From assembly GCF_900100765.1 (NCBI RefSeq), contig NZ_FNFO01000006.1, positions 248,001 through 312,000 on the forward strand: DNA of 64,000 nucleotides. The letters run 5' to 3'. Positions 17,712 to 25,204 of this stretch are shown here, piece after piece. The notes below the pieces were generated by a model. It did not search any database and was not told the origin of the DNA. It saw only the letters and a program-made list of their open reading frames with translations. The stretch comes from Catalinimonas alkaloidigena. Lineage in GTDB: Bacteria > Bacteroidota > Bacteroidia > Cytophagales > Flexibacteraceae. How positions within the stretch are numbered: the first letter of the stretch is position 1; each line of letters starts with the position of its first letter. The position numbers and the translations under genes are program-made.

Positions 17712-18041
17712 TCCTTCCGCGTCCAGGGCATATTGTAACCTGAACAAATGAAAATCTTGCCGAGCGTTGTAAGCACTTCGCCGGTGACAAGCATCAGTAC
17801 CAGCAAAGCGTGAAGTCCGACCAACGGAAATCCGACCGAAAACAAGAAAGGCAAATTATTGACCAAGCGTTTGCATGCGACTAATAGCCAAGAGGTAACA
17901 GGAGCCTCTTGCAGGCAGACGTGTAAAATTCAATAGCTGTTTTCCCAAAACATCCGTAACGAATTACGCTCTTGTGCTTTGATCCGGGCGCTTTTTATCA
18001 AATGGTAAATCAGTACCAAGGAGCTTTTGCCAGCTTACTGT
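17712..18041. other. 330-base intergenic stretch before the Crp/Fnr gene
   Basis: No gene of its own is supported. A 7-bp hairpin (CAAGAGG with CCTCTTG) lies near 17889-17913 without a T-tract. The 3' end holds the TTATCAAATGGTAAA element described separately. Confidence 0.4.
17995..18009. promoter_or_regulatory. TTATCAAATGGTAAA element, copy 1, upstream of the Crp/Fnr gene
   Basis: An imperfect palindrome TTATCA-AA-TGGTAA, ending 32 bases before the ATG. An exact inverted copy lies in front of the following SDR gene. It looks like an operator for a dimeric helix-turn-helix protein; the Crp/Fnr protein encoded between the two copies is the natural candidate. Confidence 0.55.
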
Positions 18042-18608
18042 ATGAAAGAATTGGTAGAATATATTTTACAGTTTGGCCATCTCAATACACAGCAAATTGA
18101 CCTTGTGTTAAGCAAAGCAAAAAAATCAGCCCTTCGAAAAGACGAATATTTTTCGGAGGCCGGAAAAATCCCCCGACAAGTCGGCTTTGTGGTGGAAGGC
18201 GTTGTTCGGGGTTGCTATTACACGAACCAAGGCGAGGAAATCACCCGTTGTTTTATTAGTGAAAACAACTTAGTGGTTGATTATGTCAATTTTGAGACGA
18301 ACACGGTCTCTTCAGACTACTTACAAGCCTGTACCGACTGTACACTTTTAGTCTTTTCTAAAGAGCATTGGGAAGACCTTTCCCGCATCATTGTTGCTTG
18401 GGACAACATCAAAAACAAAATGGTGCAGCTCTGTATGTACCAGAAATCCAGAAAAGGACCGGTAATTTCGCAAGATGCGACGACGCGTTACCTGGCATTC
18501 CTCGAAACTCATCCCTCGCTCATCAACCGCATTCCCCTGACCTACATCGCTTCTTATCTAGGCGTTACCCAACAATCGTTAAGCCGGATACGCAAGAACC
18601 TCCGCTGA
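18042..18608 (+). CDS. Crp/Fnr-family transcriptional regulator
   Basis: 188 residues from the ATG (MKELVEYILQFGHLN); a TTG five codons upstream is less likely. The N-terminal cyclic-nucleotide-binding-like beta-barrel covers residues 5-115 (FVVEGVVRGCYYTNQGEEITRCF, which keeps the fold but lacks the cAMP-contact residues of Crp). A dimer helix and a short winged helix follow, with the reading helix at TYIASYLGVTQQSLSRIRKNL. This short Bacteroidota group commonly regulates one adjacent oxidoreductase gene. Here an SDR gene follows 78 bases downstream, and both genes carry the same 15-base element. Moderately AT-rich. Confidence 0.88.
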   Translation: MKELVEYILQFGHLNTQQIDLVLSKAKKSALRKDEYFSEAGKIPRQVGFVVEGVVRGCYYTNQGEEITRCFISENNLVVDYVNFETNTVSSDYLQACTDCTLLVFSKEHWEDLSRIIVAWDNIKNKMVQLCMYQKSRKGPVISQDATTRYLAFLETHPSLINRIPLTYIASYLGVTQQSLSRIRKNLR

Positions 18609-18614
18609 TCGCTT

Positions 18615-18629
18615 TTTACCATTTGATAA
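18615..18629. promoter_or_regulatory. TTTACCATTTGATAA element, copy 2, upstream of the SDR gene
   Basis: Exact reverse complement of the 15-base element in front of the Crp/Fnr gene. It lies 57 bases before the SDR start codon. The conservation of all 15 positions in two intergenic sites separated by one regulator gene argues for a shared operator. Confidence 0.55.
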
Positions 18630-18686
18630 GCTGTTGCATTTGGAACCTACCCACCTTTGCTGCATTACGTGTCAAACAGAAGAAAA

Positions 18687-19424
18687 ATGAAAAAAGCGTT
18701 AATTACCGGAGCCAACAAAGGCATCGGTTTCGAAACAGCCAGGCAGCTCCTGCAACAGGGATTCTACGTCTACCTTGGAAGTCGTGATATAGCCAAGGGA
18801 CTTGAGGCGGTTGAAACATTGAGAGCCGAAAGGCTGACCCAGGTGGAATTCGTAGCGCTAGACGTTACCGATGATAATTCGGTACAGGCAGCTCGCCGCG
18901 CAATCGGCCAAACAACCGTTTCCCTGGACGTGCTTATCAACAACGCTGGCATTAATGGAGGAAGTCCCTATACCGCTCTTGAAGCCAACTCCTCGCAATT
19001 TATGGCCACGTTCGACACTAATGTAATTGGGGCGGCACGCGTTACTCAGGCCTTCATTGATCTACTGCGCAAATCGCCGGAACCTAGAATTGTCAACGTA
19101 AGTACCAGCGTGGGCTCGCTTGCCTTACAAAGCGACCCGAACTGGCCCGCGTATAGCGTTGCAAAATATGCGGTTTACAGCGCATCAAAGGCCGCTTTGA
19201 ATATGTACACCATTCATCTGGCTTATGAGTTGCGCGATACTGCCTTTAAAGTCAATGCAGTGTGTCCCGGGTATACAAGCACCGACTTCACGTTCCACCA
19301 TGGAGGAAAAGTGGCGGTTGCAGGAAACCGGATTGTACGCTATGCATTGATTGATCAAAACGGCCCTAGTGGTAAATTCTTCAGCGAGGAAACCAACCCG
19401 GAAACAGGAACCATTCCGTGGTGA
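18687..19424 (+). CDS. SDR-family oxidoreductase
   Basis: 245 residues from MKKALITGANKGIG; the ATG was chosen because the cofactor motif follows directly. Motifs: TGANKGIG (residues 7-14), DVTD (about 63-66), NNAGING (about 91-97), Ser in NVSTSVG, and the catalytic YSASK within YAVYSASKAALN. The sequence is close to carbonyl-reductase-like SDRs, which reduce small ketones, quinones or aldehydes with NADPH. Base composition is intermediate between the AT-rich genes before it and the normal genome. Probable target of the upstream Crp/Fnr protein. Confidence 0.9.
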   Translation: MKKALITGANKGIGFETARQLLQQGFYVYLGSRDIAKGLEAVETLRAERLTQVEFVALDVTDDNSVQAARRAIGQTTVSLDVLINNAGINGGSPYTALEANSSQFMATFDTNVIGAARVTQAFIDLLRKSPEPRIVNVSTSVGSLALQSDPNWPAYSVAKYAVYSASKAALNMYTIHLAYELRDTAFKVNAVCPGYTSTDFTFHHGGKVAVAGNRIVRYALIDQNGPSGKFFSEETNPETGTIPW

Positions 19425-19540
19425 TCAACCCGCTACCCCGTACCGTTACCCAGCTCCAGGCACGATTAACGGACGCATTTCTGAAAGCTGCCTGGTGCCA
19501 AGTCGTTTAGAGCCACTGAGCAAATGAGGTAGCATACACA

Positions 19541-19568
19541 GTTATTTACCAATCGTTTGGTAAATAAC
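19541..19568. promoter_or_regulatory. TetR operator overlapping the tetR promoter
   Basis: GTTATTTACCAA and TTGGTAAATAAC are perfect 12-base inverted arms around TCGT. The core TTACCAATCGTTTGGTAA matches the second operator in front of the hydrolase gene at 16 of 18 positions. The TTTG at 19556-19559 inside the right arm is also the -33 element of the promoter, so binding should block initiation. Confidence 0.75.
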
Positions 19569-19587
19569 GTGTCTAGTCGTACGTTTG
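19556..19587 (+). promoter_or_regulatory. Bacteroidetes-type promoter of the tetR gene
   Basis: TTTG, 20 bases, then TACGTTTG, a full match to the TTTG-N19-21-TAnnTTTG consensus of the housekeeping sigma factor in this phylum. The -7 box ends only four bases before the ATG, which would place the transcript start at or next to the start codon. Confidence 0.7.
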
Positions 19588-19591
19588 CACC

Positions 19592-20155
19592 ATGAGACCA
19601 CAAAAAGTATCGGACCACGACGTGTTGGCAGCCTTGGCGGAGACCTTTCGTGCTAAGGGATACGAAGGTGCGAGTTTGAAGGAACTGTCTGAAGCCACTG
19701 GCCTACAGAAGGCGAGTCTCTACCATCGGTTCCCCAGGGGGAAACAAGAGATGGCCGAAGCTGTTTTCGCCCACCTCCAGGAATGGGTGGAAGAACATGT
19801 GTTTCGAACGTTGACCCATGAAGGCGATCCCCCCACCATCCGATTAAAGAAAGGGCTATCTCAAATCAGAATCTTATACAAAGGCGGGCAAGAAGTGTGC
19901 ATCCTGCGGGCCTTGTCCATGCAAACCGGTCTGGAATTGTTTGAGGCCCAGATACAGAGCGGTATGCATCAATGGATAGCTGCGTTTGAGAAAGTCGGTT
20001 TAGCGCTGGCGTTTTCGCCGGAAGAGGCGAAGCAAAAAGCATTACAAACCCTGATTTCTTTGCAGGGGAGCTTAGTGGTAGCGCGCGGCCTGAACGACCC
20101 AACTCTCTTCGAAGACACGTTACGCACGATTGAACGTACTTACATAAAGACGTAA
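19592..20155 (+). CDS. TetR/AcrR-family transcriptional regulator
   Basis: 187 residues. The N-terminal helix-turn-helix covers residues 8-55 (VLAALAETFRAKGYEGASLKELSEATGLQKASLYHRF, the TetR signature). A C-terminal ligand-binding helical domain follows, of the type seen in YcdC/LmrA-like repressors (IRLKKGLSQIRILYKGG, CILRALS). The ATG is the only start that leaves room for the first helix. The flanking operators indicate that the protein represses itself and the following alpha/beta hydrolase gene. The effector is unknown, but would likely be a substrate or product of that hydrolase. Confidence 0.92.
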   Translation: MRPQKVSDHDVLAALAETFRAKGYEGASLKELSEATGLQKASLYHRFPRGKQEMAEAVFAHLQEWVEEHVFRTLTHEGDPPTIRLKKGLSQIRILYKGGQEVCILRALSMQTGLELFEAQIQSGMHQWIAAFEKVGLALAFSPEEAKQKALQTLISLQGSLVVARGLNDPTLFEDTLRTIERTYIKT

Positions 20156-20173
20156 AAAATTTACCAACAAATT

Positions 20174-20191
20174 TTACCAAACGTTCGGTAA
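20174..20191. promoter_or_regulatory. TetR operator upstream of the alpha/beta hydrolase gene
   Basis: TTACCAAACGTTCGGTAA, an 18-base palindrome with one mismatched pair, equals the operator core at the tetR promoter except for two positions. An extra half-site, TTACCAA, lies just upstream at 20161-20167. It is located about 70 bases before the hydrolase start. Confidence 0.7.
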
Positions 20192-20260
20192 TAAAAATAT
20201 ACATCTGTGATTTGTCCCTTAAAGAAGTTTTCTAACCTAATCACAACATATCCATTTCCC

Positions 20261-21127
20261 ATGAACCAGATTCAATATAAGACCTTGAATGTCAACGGTG
20301 TGAACATCGCCTACCGTGAGGCGGGTAACGTCGAAAACGCCACGATTCTACTCCTACACGGCTACCCTGCCTCCTCACACCAATACCGAAAAGTGCTGAC
20401 CCACCTTTCGGATGAGTTCCATTTAATAGCGCCCGATTACCCGGGCTTCGGTAACAGCGACTTTCCCTCGCCCGACGAATACACCTACACATTCGACCAC
20501 CTGGCCGCCACGATCCAATCGTTCATAGCCTTGAAAGGCCTCACTTCGTATGCCCTCATGATGCAGGACTATGGCGCTCCCATTGGCTTTCGAATTGCGA
20601 CGGCACATCCCGAACAAGTAACCGCCATCATCACGCAAAACGGCAATGCGTACGAAGAAGGCATGGGCGAGGCCTGGCAAGGAATCAAGGACCTGTGGGA
20701 CCACCGAAATGAACAAACCGAACAAGCGCTGTTGCCCGCGTTCACACTGGAAGGTCTGAAATGGCAATACACACATGGCACCCGAAATCCCGAGCATGTC
20801 AATCCTGATGCCTGGCATTTGGATTACCTGCGCATGCTTCGGCCTCATGCCCATCAAATGAATTTAGACCTGTGGTACGACTACCAACACAACGTTTCCC
20901 TCTATCCCCAATGGCAACAGTACTTACGAGACCACCAGCCCCCTTTGCTGGTAGTTTGGGGGAAAAACGACGAATACTTCCCGGAACGCGGCGCTCAAGC
21001 CTACAAAAAAGATGTGAAGCAGGTGAACTACCATGTATATGATACAGGGCACTTTGCATTAGAGGAAGACGGAGAAGCGATCATCGCGCAGATCAGAGCG
21101 TTTATGAAAAAGCACTCAAATCGGTAG
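20261..21127 (+). CDS. alpha/beta hydrolase with Asp nucleophile (epoxide hydrolase / haloalkane dehalogenase-like)
   Basis: 288 residues from MNQIQYKTLNVNGV; an upstream in-frame extension runs into the operator and is rejected. The oxyanion motif HGYP is at residues 33-36. The nucleophile elbow is MQDYGAP with Asp103 where esterases have Ser, the mark of the epoxide-hydrolase and haloalkane-dehalogenase branch. The acid Asp lies in VVWGKNDEYFP and the base His in DTGHFALEED. The cap domain is at about residues 130-215. It is cytoplasmic, with no signal peptide. The gene is controlled by the adjacent TetR through a shared operator, so it probably detoxifies or uses an inducible compound. The exact substrate cannot be told from the sequence. 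Confidence 0.88.
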   Translation: MNQIQYKTLNVNGVNIAYREAGNVENATILLLHGYPASSHQYRKVLTHLSDEFHLIAPDYPGFGNSDFPSPDEYTYTFDHLAATIQSFIALKGLTSYALMMQDYGAPIGFRIATAHPEQVTAIITQNGNAYEEGMGEAWQGIKDLWDHRNEQTEQALLPAFTLEGLKWQYTHGTRNPEHVNPDAWHLDYLRMLRPHAHQMNLDLWYDYQHNVSLYPQWQQYLRDHQPPLLVVWGKNDEYFPERGAQAYKKDVKQVNYHVYDTGHFALEEDGEAIIAQIRAFMKKHSNR

Positions 21128-21158
21128 GGCAAGGCCCATGCATAAGAGCGAGGCACTC

Positions 21159-21198
21159 AAAAAAAAAGCGGGCTCTTCCGGGGAAAGAAGAACCCGCT
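21159..21198 (-). terminator. intrinsic terminator behind the rhamnose isomerase gene
   Basis: AGCGGG-C-TCTTC pairs with GAAGA-A-CCCGCT, and read on the minus strand the hairpin is followed by nine T residues. It is a strong intrinsic terminator, about 117 bases behind the isomerase stop. Confidence 0.8.
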
Positions 21199-21314
21199 CC
21201 GTTGAACGAAAGGACGTTTTGCAAGCACTTGGTTGACTGGCGTAGGCTCTCTGGGATGGGAGAAGACCTGGTGACAAATTGATGGTTTGTTTGGAAGTGC
21301 CAGCCGTGGGTTGC

Positions 21315-22595
21315 TTACAAACCGGTGGCGATGCCCACCCCTCGCTCGTCGTACAGTTGCCGACGGACGTCCAGCTTGCGGTAGAGCCCGAGCGGATCGA
21401 GCGCGCCCCCCGCCTGGCGGAAGGCTTCCCGGACCAGCGGCCGCACGTCGGTGCGAAATGCGTTTTGTAAAATCTCCTGCGCCCCGACCACGTCGTTGTC
21501 GGCACGGGCGGCTTCCAGCGCTTGTTTATCGACCAGCAATGCCTGCGCGTAGGCCAGTTGAATGGCCTCGACCGATTGCAGGAGGTCTTCCAGCGGATCT
21601 TTCAGGTTGTGGCTGGCGTCGATCATGTACGAGATCGGCGGATTGTTGGTCTGCGGATCGTCCATGCCGTGCACCAGCTCCAGGAAGATCAGGTACAGTT
21701 GGTACGGCTTGATCGACCCAACGGTCAGGTCGTCGTCGGCGTACTTGGAATCGTTGAAGTGGAACCCGCCGAGCTTGCCTTCCATCAGAAGCGTCGCTAC
21801 GATCTGTTCGATGTTGGCGTTGGGCAGGTGGTGCCCGAGGTCGACCAGCGTGTAAGCCTTGTCGCCCAGCTTGTTGGCCAGGAGAAACGACGTGCCCCAG
21901 TCCTGAATGACCGTCGAGTAGAAATACGGCTCAAACGGCTTGTATTCCACAAATACCTTCCAGTCGGCGGGCAGGGCCGCGTAGATTTCCCGGAGCGATT
22001 CGTAGGTATTTTGCAGCACTGTACGGAAGTTCCGCTGTCCCGGAAAGCTCGAACCGTCGGCCAGCCAGACGGTCAGCGCCTTCGAGCCGAGTTCTTCACC
22101 GTAGCGAATCACCTCCAGGTTGTGCTCGACCGCTTGTTTGCGCACGGCCGCGTCGGTGTGCGACAGCGAGCCGAACTTGTACGAATGCTGCTGGTCGCGC
22201 TGATCCTGAAACGTGTTGGAGTTCATCGCGTCGAACGCGAGGTCGTGCTCCTGCATCAGGGCTTTGATGTGCGCGGCATTTTCGGGAATGTCCCACGGAA
22301 TGTGCAGCGAAATGGCGCCACTCGACCGGTTGAGGGCGTGCAGCAACCCAACGTCTTCGATCTTCTGTTCGAGCGACTGCGGCTCCCCGACCCCGGCGTA
22401 GCGCCCGAAGCGTGTCCCGCCGGTGCCCAGCGCCCAACTCGGGATGGCGACCTGGAAGTCGACCAGGCGCTGAATCAGGTCCCGGACCGCAACGCCTCGT
22501 TCGGAAAGTTCTTCGGACAACAGGTTCAGCCTAAGCTGGTGAGACGCCAGAAGCGGCTGGTTGTGTTCCTGAATCCGGGCTTTGGAAAGTTGCAT
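21315..22595 (-). CDS. rhaI: L-rhamnose isomerase, RhaI type
   Basis: 426 residues from MQLSKARIQEHN; a start 12 codons upstream is open but has no homology. The protein is a TIM barrel of the xylose-isomerase-like superfamily. It has the RhaI features: VAIPSWALGTGGTRFGRY near the N terminus, FVEYKPFEPYFYSTVIQDWGTSFLLA with a metal-binding Glu, VDLGHHLPNANIEQIVA, and GGFHFNDSKYADDDLTVGSIKP with metal-binding His and Asp residues. Enzymes of this type interconvert L-rhamnose and L-rhamnulose with Mn2+ and also accept rare sugars such as D-allose. It lies 87 bases behind the gene for the bifunctional aldolase-dehydrogenase, and the two are probably one operon. A rhamnulokinase gene is missing here. 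Confidence 0.92.
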   Translation of the reverse strand: MQLSKARIQEHNQPLLASHQLRLNLLSEELSERGVAVRDLIQRLVDFQVAIPSWALGTGGTRFGRYAGVGEPQSLEQKIEDVGLLHALNRSSGAISLHIPWDIPENAAHIKALMQEHDLAFDAMNSNTFQDQRDQQHSYKFGSLSHTDAAVRKQAVEHNLEVIRYGEELGSKALTVWLADGSSFPGQRNFRTVLQNTYESLREIYAALPADWKVFVEYKPFEPYFYSTVIQDWGTSFLLANKLGDKAYTLVDLGHHLPNANIEQIVATLLMEGKLGGFHFNDSKYADDDLTVGSIKPYQLYLIFLELVHGMDDPQTNNPPISYMIDASHNLKDPLEDLLQSVEAIQLAYAQALLVDKQALEAARADNDVVGAQEILQNAFRTDVRPLVREAFRQAGGALDPLGLYRKLDVRRQLYDERGVGIATGL

Positions 22596-22682
22596 GGGCA
22601 GTAGGTTGAGAAAAGGAGGATGAAGGTACAAAAAAGGAAGGAATGACCGAAGTCCATTCCCTCCTTGTATCGATTTGAGTGG

Positions 22683-24806
22683 TTAACGCACAAAAGCCGC
22701 CGCTACCCCACCGTCCACATTCAGGATGTTGCCGGTGCTTTTGCTCAGGATGCCGTTGGTGAAGGCCAGGACGGCGTTGGCAATGTCTTCGGGATAGAGG
22801 ATTTCGTTCATCAGCGTGCGTTTCGCGTAGTACGCGGGCAGTTCGTCGACCGTGACGCCGTAGGCTTTCGCGCGGCCTTCGGCCCACTTGCCTTCCCAGA
22901 TTTTACTGCCGACGATCACCGCATCGGGGTTCACCACGTTCACGCGGATTTTGTCTTTGCCGAGTTCGGCGGCCAGGAGACGCGACATGTGCTGCTGAGC
23001 CGCTTTGGCGGTGCCGTAGCCCACGTTGTTCGGACCGGAGACCAAGCCGTTTTTCGAGGCGATGTTCACGATATCGCCACCGAGGGGCGTGCCGCCGAGG
23101 GCCTGTTTGCGCATGATGGCGACGCCCTGCTGGCTCACCAGGAATTGCCCGCGGACAATTACGTTTTGCAACAGGTTCCAGTCGTCCTGCGTCGTCTCTT
23201 CGATGGGTTTGGAGATGGCCAGACCGGCGCAGTTCACCACGATGTCAACCCCGCCGAATTCCAGCGCCGATTTCTCGAACGCCACACTCACGGACGCTTC
23301 GTTGGTCACGTCGGCGACCGCATAGGTCGAGACGTCCCGGCCGAAGTCGCCGTTGGCTTCCTGCAAACGCTCTTCGTAGAGATCGGACAGCACCACGCAG
23401 GCCCCTTCGTCGGCCAGCTTGTTGGCAATGGCCCGCCCGATGCCGCCACCGCCGCCGGTGATCAGCGCGATTTTACCGCTCAGGGTTTTGGGCTTGGGCA
23501 TGCGTTGCAGCTTGGCTTCTTCCAGGAGCCAGTATTCGATATCGAACGCTTCCTGCAGGGGCAGCGACGTGTATTCCGACACGGCTTCGGCACCGCGCAT
23601 CACGTTGATGGCGTTTATGTAAAACTCAGACGCAACGCGCGCGGTCTGCTTGTTTTTCGCAAACGAGAACATCCCCACGCCGGGCCACAGGATGATCACC
23701 GGGTTGGTGTCGCGGATCGCTGGGCTGTTCGGATGCTTGTGGTTTTCGTAGTAGTCGGTGTAGTTCTTGCGGTAGGCCTCGAACGCGGGGGCCAGTTGCT
23801 CGGCGATGGCGGTCGCGTCGCTCAATTCTACGTCGGCCGGCAGGTCCAGCACTAGCGGGGCAATCTTGGTCCGCAGGAAGTGGTCGGGGCAACTTGTGCC
23901 CATCGGGGCCAGCTTGTCGAGGTCGTGGCTGTTGATGAATTCCAGCACGCGCTGGTCGTCCGTAAAGTGGCCGATCATCCGCTGCTGGCTCGAACAGAAC
24001 CCACGCAGGACCGGAGCCAGGGCGGCCGCCTGTTTTTTGCGTGCCTCTTCGTTCAGCGATTCGACGCGCGCGCCCCCGAAAACGGGACGGTCTTTTCCGG
24101 TATGTTCCGCCAGGTATTCCGACGCTTTTTCGATCACTTCCAGGCTGTTCATGTAGCACTCGTACGACGTATCGCCCCAGGTGAACACGCCGTGTCCGCC
24201 CAGCACGATGCCCCGGATGCCCGGATTGTCACGCAGGCATTTTTCGAGTTGCAGCCCCAGGTCAAAACCAGGACGCTGCCACGGCACCCAGCCCATCTCT
24301 CCGTTCCACAGCTCCTCGGTAATCTTCTGGCTGTCTTTCGCGGCCGCGATGGCGATCAGTGCGTCGGGATGCAGGTGGTCGATGTGCTTGAACGGCAAAA
24401 ACCCGTGCAGCGGCGTATCGATCGACGGCGCTTTGGAGTCGAGGTCGTAGATGCAGTGGTTGAACAGCGCCACCATCTCGTCTTCGTGCTCGATGCCACG
24501 GTAAACGTTCTGCAGGTTGCGCAGGCGATCTACATACAACCCGGCCAGGCCACTCCGCTTCAGCGTCCCGATGTCGCCCCCCGATCCTTTGATCCACATT
24601 ACCTCGGTCGGCTCTCCCGTCAGGGGATCTTTTTCCATCGTCTTGCAGCTGGTGTTTCCGCCGCCGTAGTTGGTGATGCGCAGGTCGGCACCCAGGATAT
24701 TGGAGCGGTAGAGCAGCAGCGCCACTTCGTCGCCTTCCAGCGCCTGGGCCTTCTGATCGTCCCACAAGTAGTCTACGTACTTAAAGTTTTGAACAGGAGC
24801 TTCCAT
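22683..24806 (-). CDS. rhaD: bifunctional rhamnulose-1-phosphate aldolase / lactaldehyde dehydrogenase
   Basis: 707 residues in two parts. Residues 1-420 are a class II aldolase/adducin domain (NYGGGNTSCKTM, KGSGGDIGTL, then HPDALIAIAA and GGHGVFTWGD with zinc-binding His residues). Residues 440-707 are a short-chain dehydrogenase (ALITGGGGGIGRAIANKL, VNCAGLA, YGTAKAAQQHM, and the ending STGNILNVDGGVAAAFVR). This is the fused form (also called RhaEW) that splits L-rhamnulose-1-phosphate to dihydroxyacetone phosphate and L-lactaldehyde and oxidises the latter to L-lactate with NAD+. The upstream region is open, so this is the first gene of the rhamnose unit. Some relatives act on other phosphorylated sugars; rhaI next to it makes rhamnose the best reading. 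Confidence 0.93.
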   Translation of the reverse strand: MEAPVQNFKYVDYLWDDQKAQALEGDEVALLLYRSNILGADLRITNYGGGNTSCKTMEKDPLTGEPTEVMWIKGSGGDIGTLKRSGLAGLYVDRLRNLQNVYRGIEHEDEMVALFNHCIYDLDSKAPSIDTPLHGFLPFKHIDHLHPDALIAIAAAKDSQKITEELWNGEMGWVPWQRPGFDLGLQLEKCLRDNPGIRGIVLGGHGVFTWGDTSYECYMNSLEVIEKASEYLAEHTGKDRPVFGGARVESLNEEARKKQAAALAPVLRGFCSSQQRMIGHFTDDQRVLEFINSHDLDKLAPMGTSCPDHFLRTKIAPLVLDLPADVELSDATAIAEQLAPAFEAYRKNYTDYYENHKHPNSPAIRDTNPVIILWPGVGMFSFAKNKQTARVASEFYINAINVMRGAEAVSEYTSLPLQEAFDIEYWLLEEAKLQRMPKPKTLSGKIALITGGGGGIGRAIANKLADEGACVVLSDLYEERLQEANGDFGRDVSTYAVADVTNEASVSVAFEKSALEFGGVDIVVNCAGLAISKPIEETTQDDWNLLQNVIVRGQFLVSQQGVAIMRKQALGGTPLGGDIVNIASKNGLVSGPNNVGYGTAKAAQQHMSRLLAAELGKDKIRVNVVNPDAVIVGSKIWEGKWAEGRAKAYGVTVDELPAYYAKRTLMNEILYPEDIANAVLAFTNGILSKSTGNILNVDGGVAAAFVR

Positions 24807-25204
24807 GTATAAAGGTTGGGTTGGATGATAAAATGCGAACCTAATGTACCCGTATCCGCACGATTAGCTGTTCTGTACTCTACTTGTTAGCTGGATAGAA
24901 TGATTGAATGAGAGGATCACTGAATGAGCGAATGGCGCAAAGCGCGAAAGGGCGCCTGAAGTTCCAGGCTTACGGGGCGTCCACATGCCAAGGGCTGTCG
25001 GTCCACTGGTCACGAAAAGGCCCGCTGTCGATGCCGACAAAGGATAAACCGCTAAGGCTTGCCGGAGGCACGAAAACGTAACAAAAGCATAATGCGATAA
25101 TAAGTGCACGAGAGGGCAGAAAAAGGACCTCGACATGCCTTATTTATATCACCCTCTTCCCTTCGCGCCAAGCGCCCCGCGCATTCAATGATTCAATGAT
25201 TCTG
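24807..25204. repeat. intergenic stretch with degenerate GAATGA/ATTCA repeats
   Basis: No gene is supported. Short irregular repeats such as AATGATTGAATGAGAGGATCACTGAATGAG (given here in part) occur at 24897-24930 and in inverted sense at 25180-25203 (CATTCAATGATTCAATGATT). The same kind of sequence recurs at 43.85-43.97 kb. Two GC-rich blocks next to it, GGCGC and GCGCC types, are also shared. Confidence 0.45.

Noticed and set aside
17660-17866. Small hydrophobic minus-strand frame overlapping the methyltransferase end
   Set aside because: Overlaps a well-supported gene on the other strand and has no further support.
24864-25136. 90-codon minus-strand frame in the repeat-rich gap
   Set aside because: Covers degenerate repeats; composition is not protein-like.
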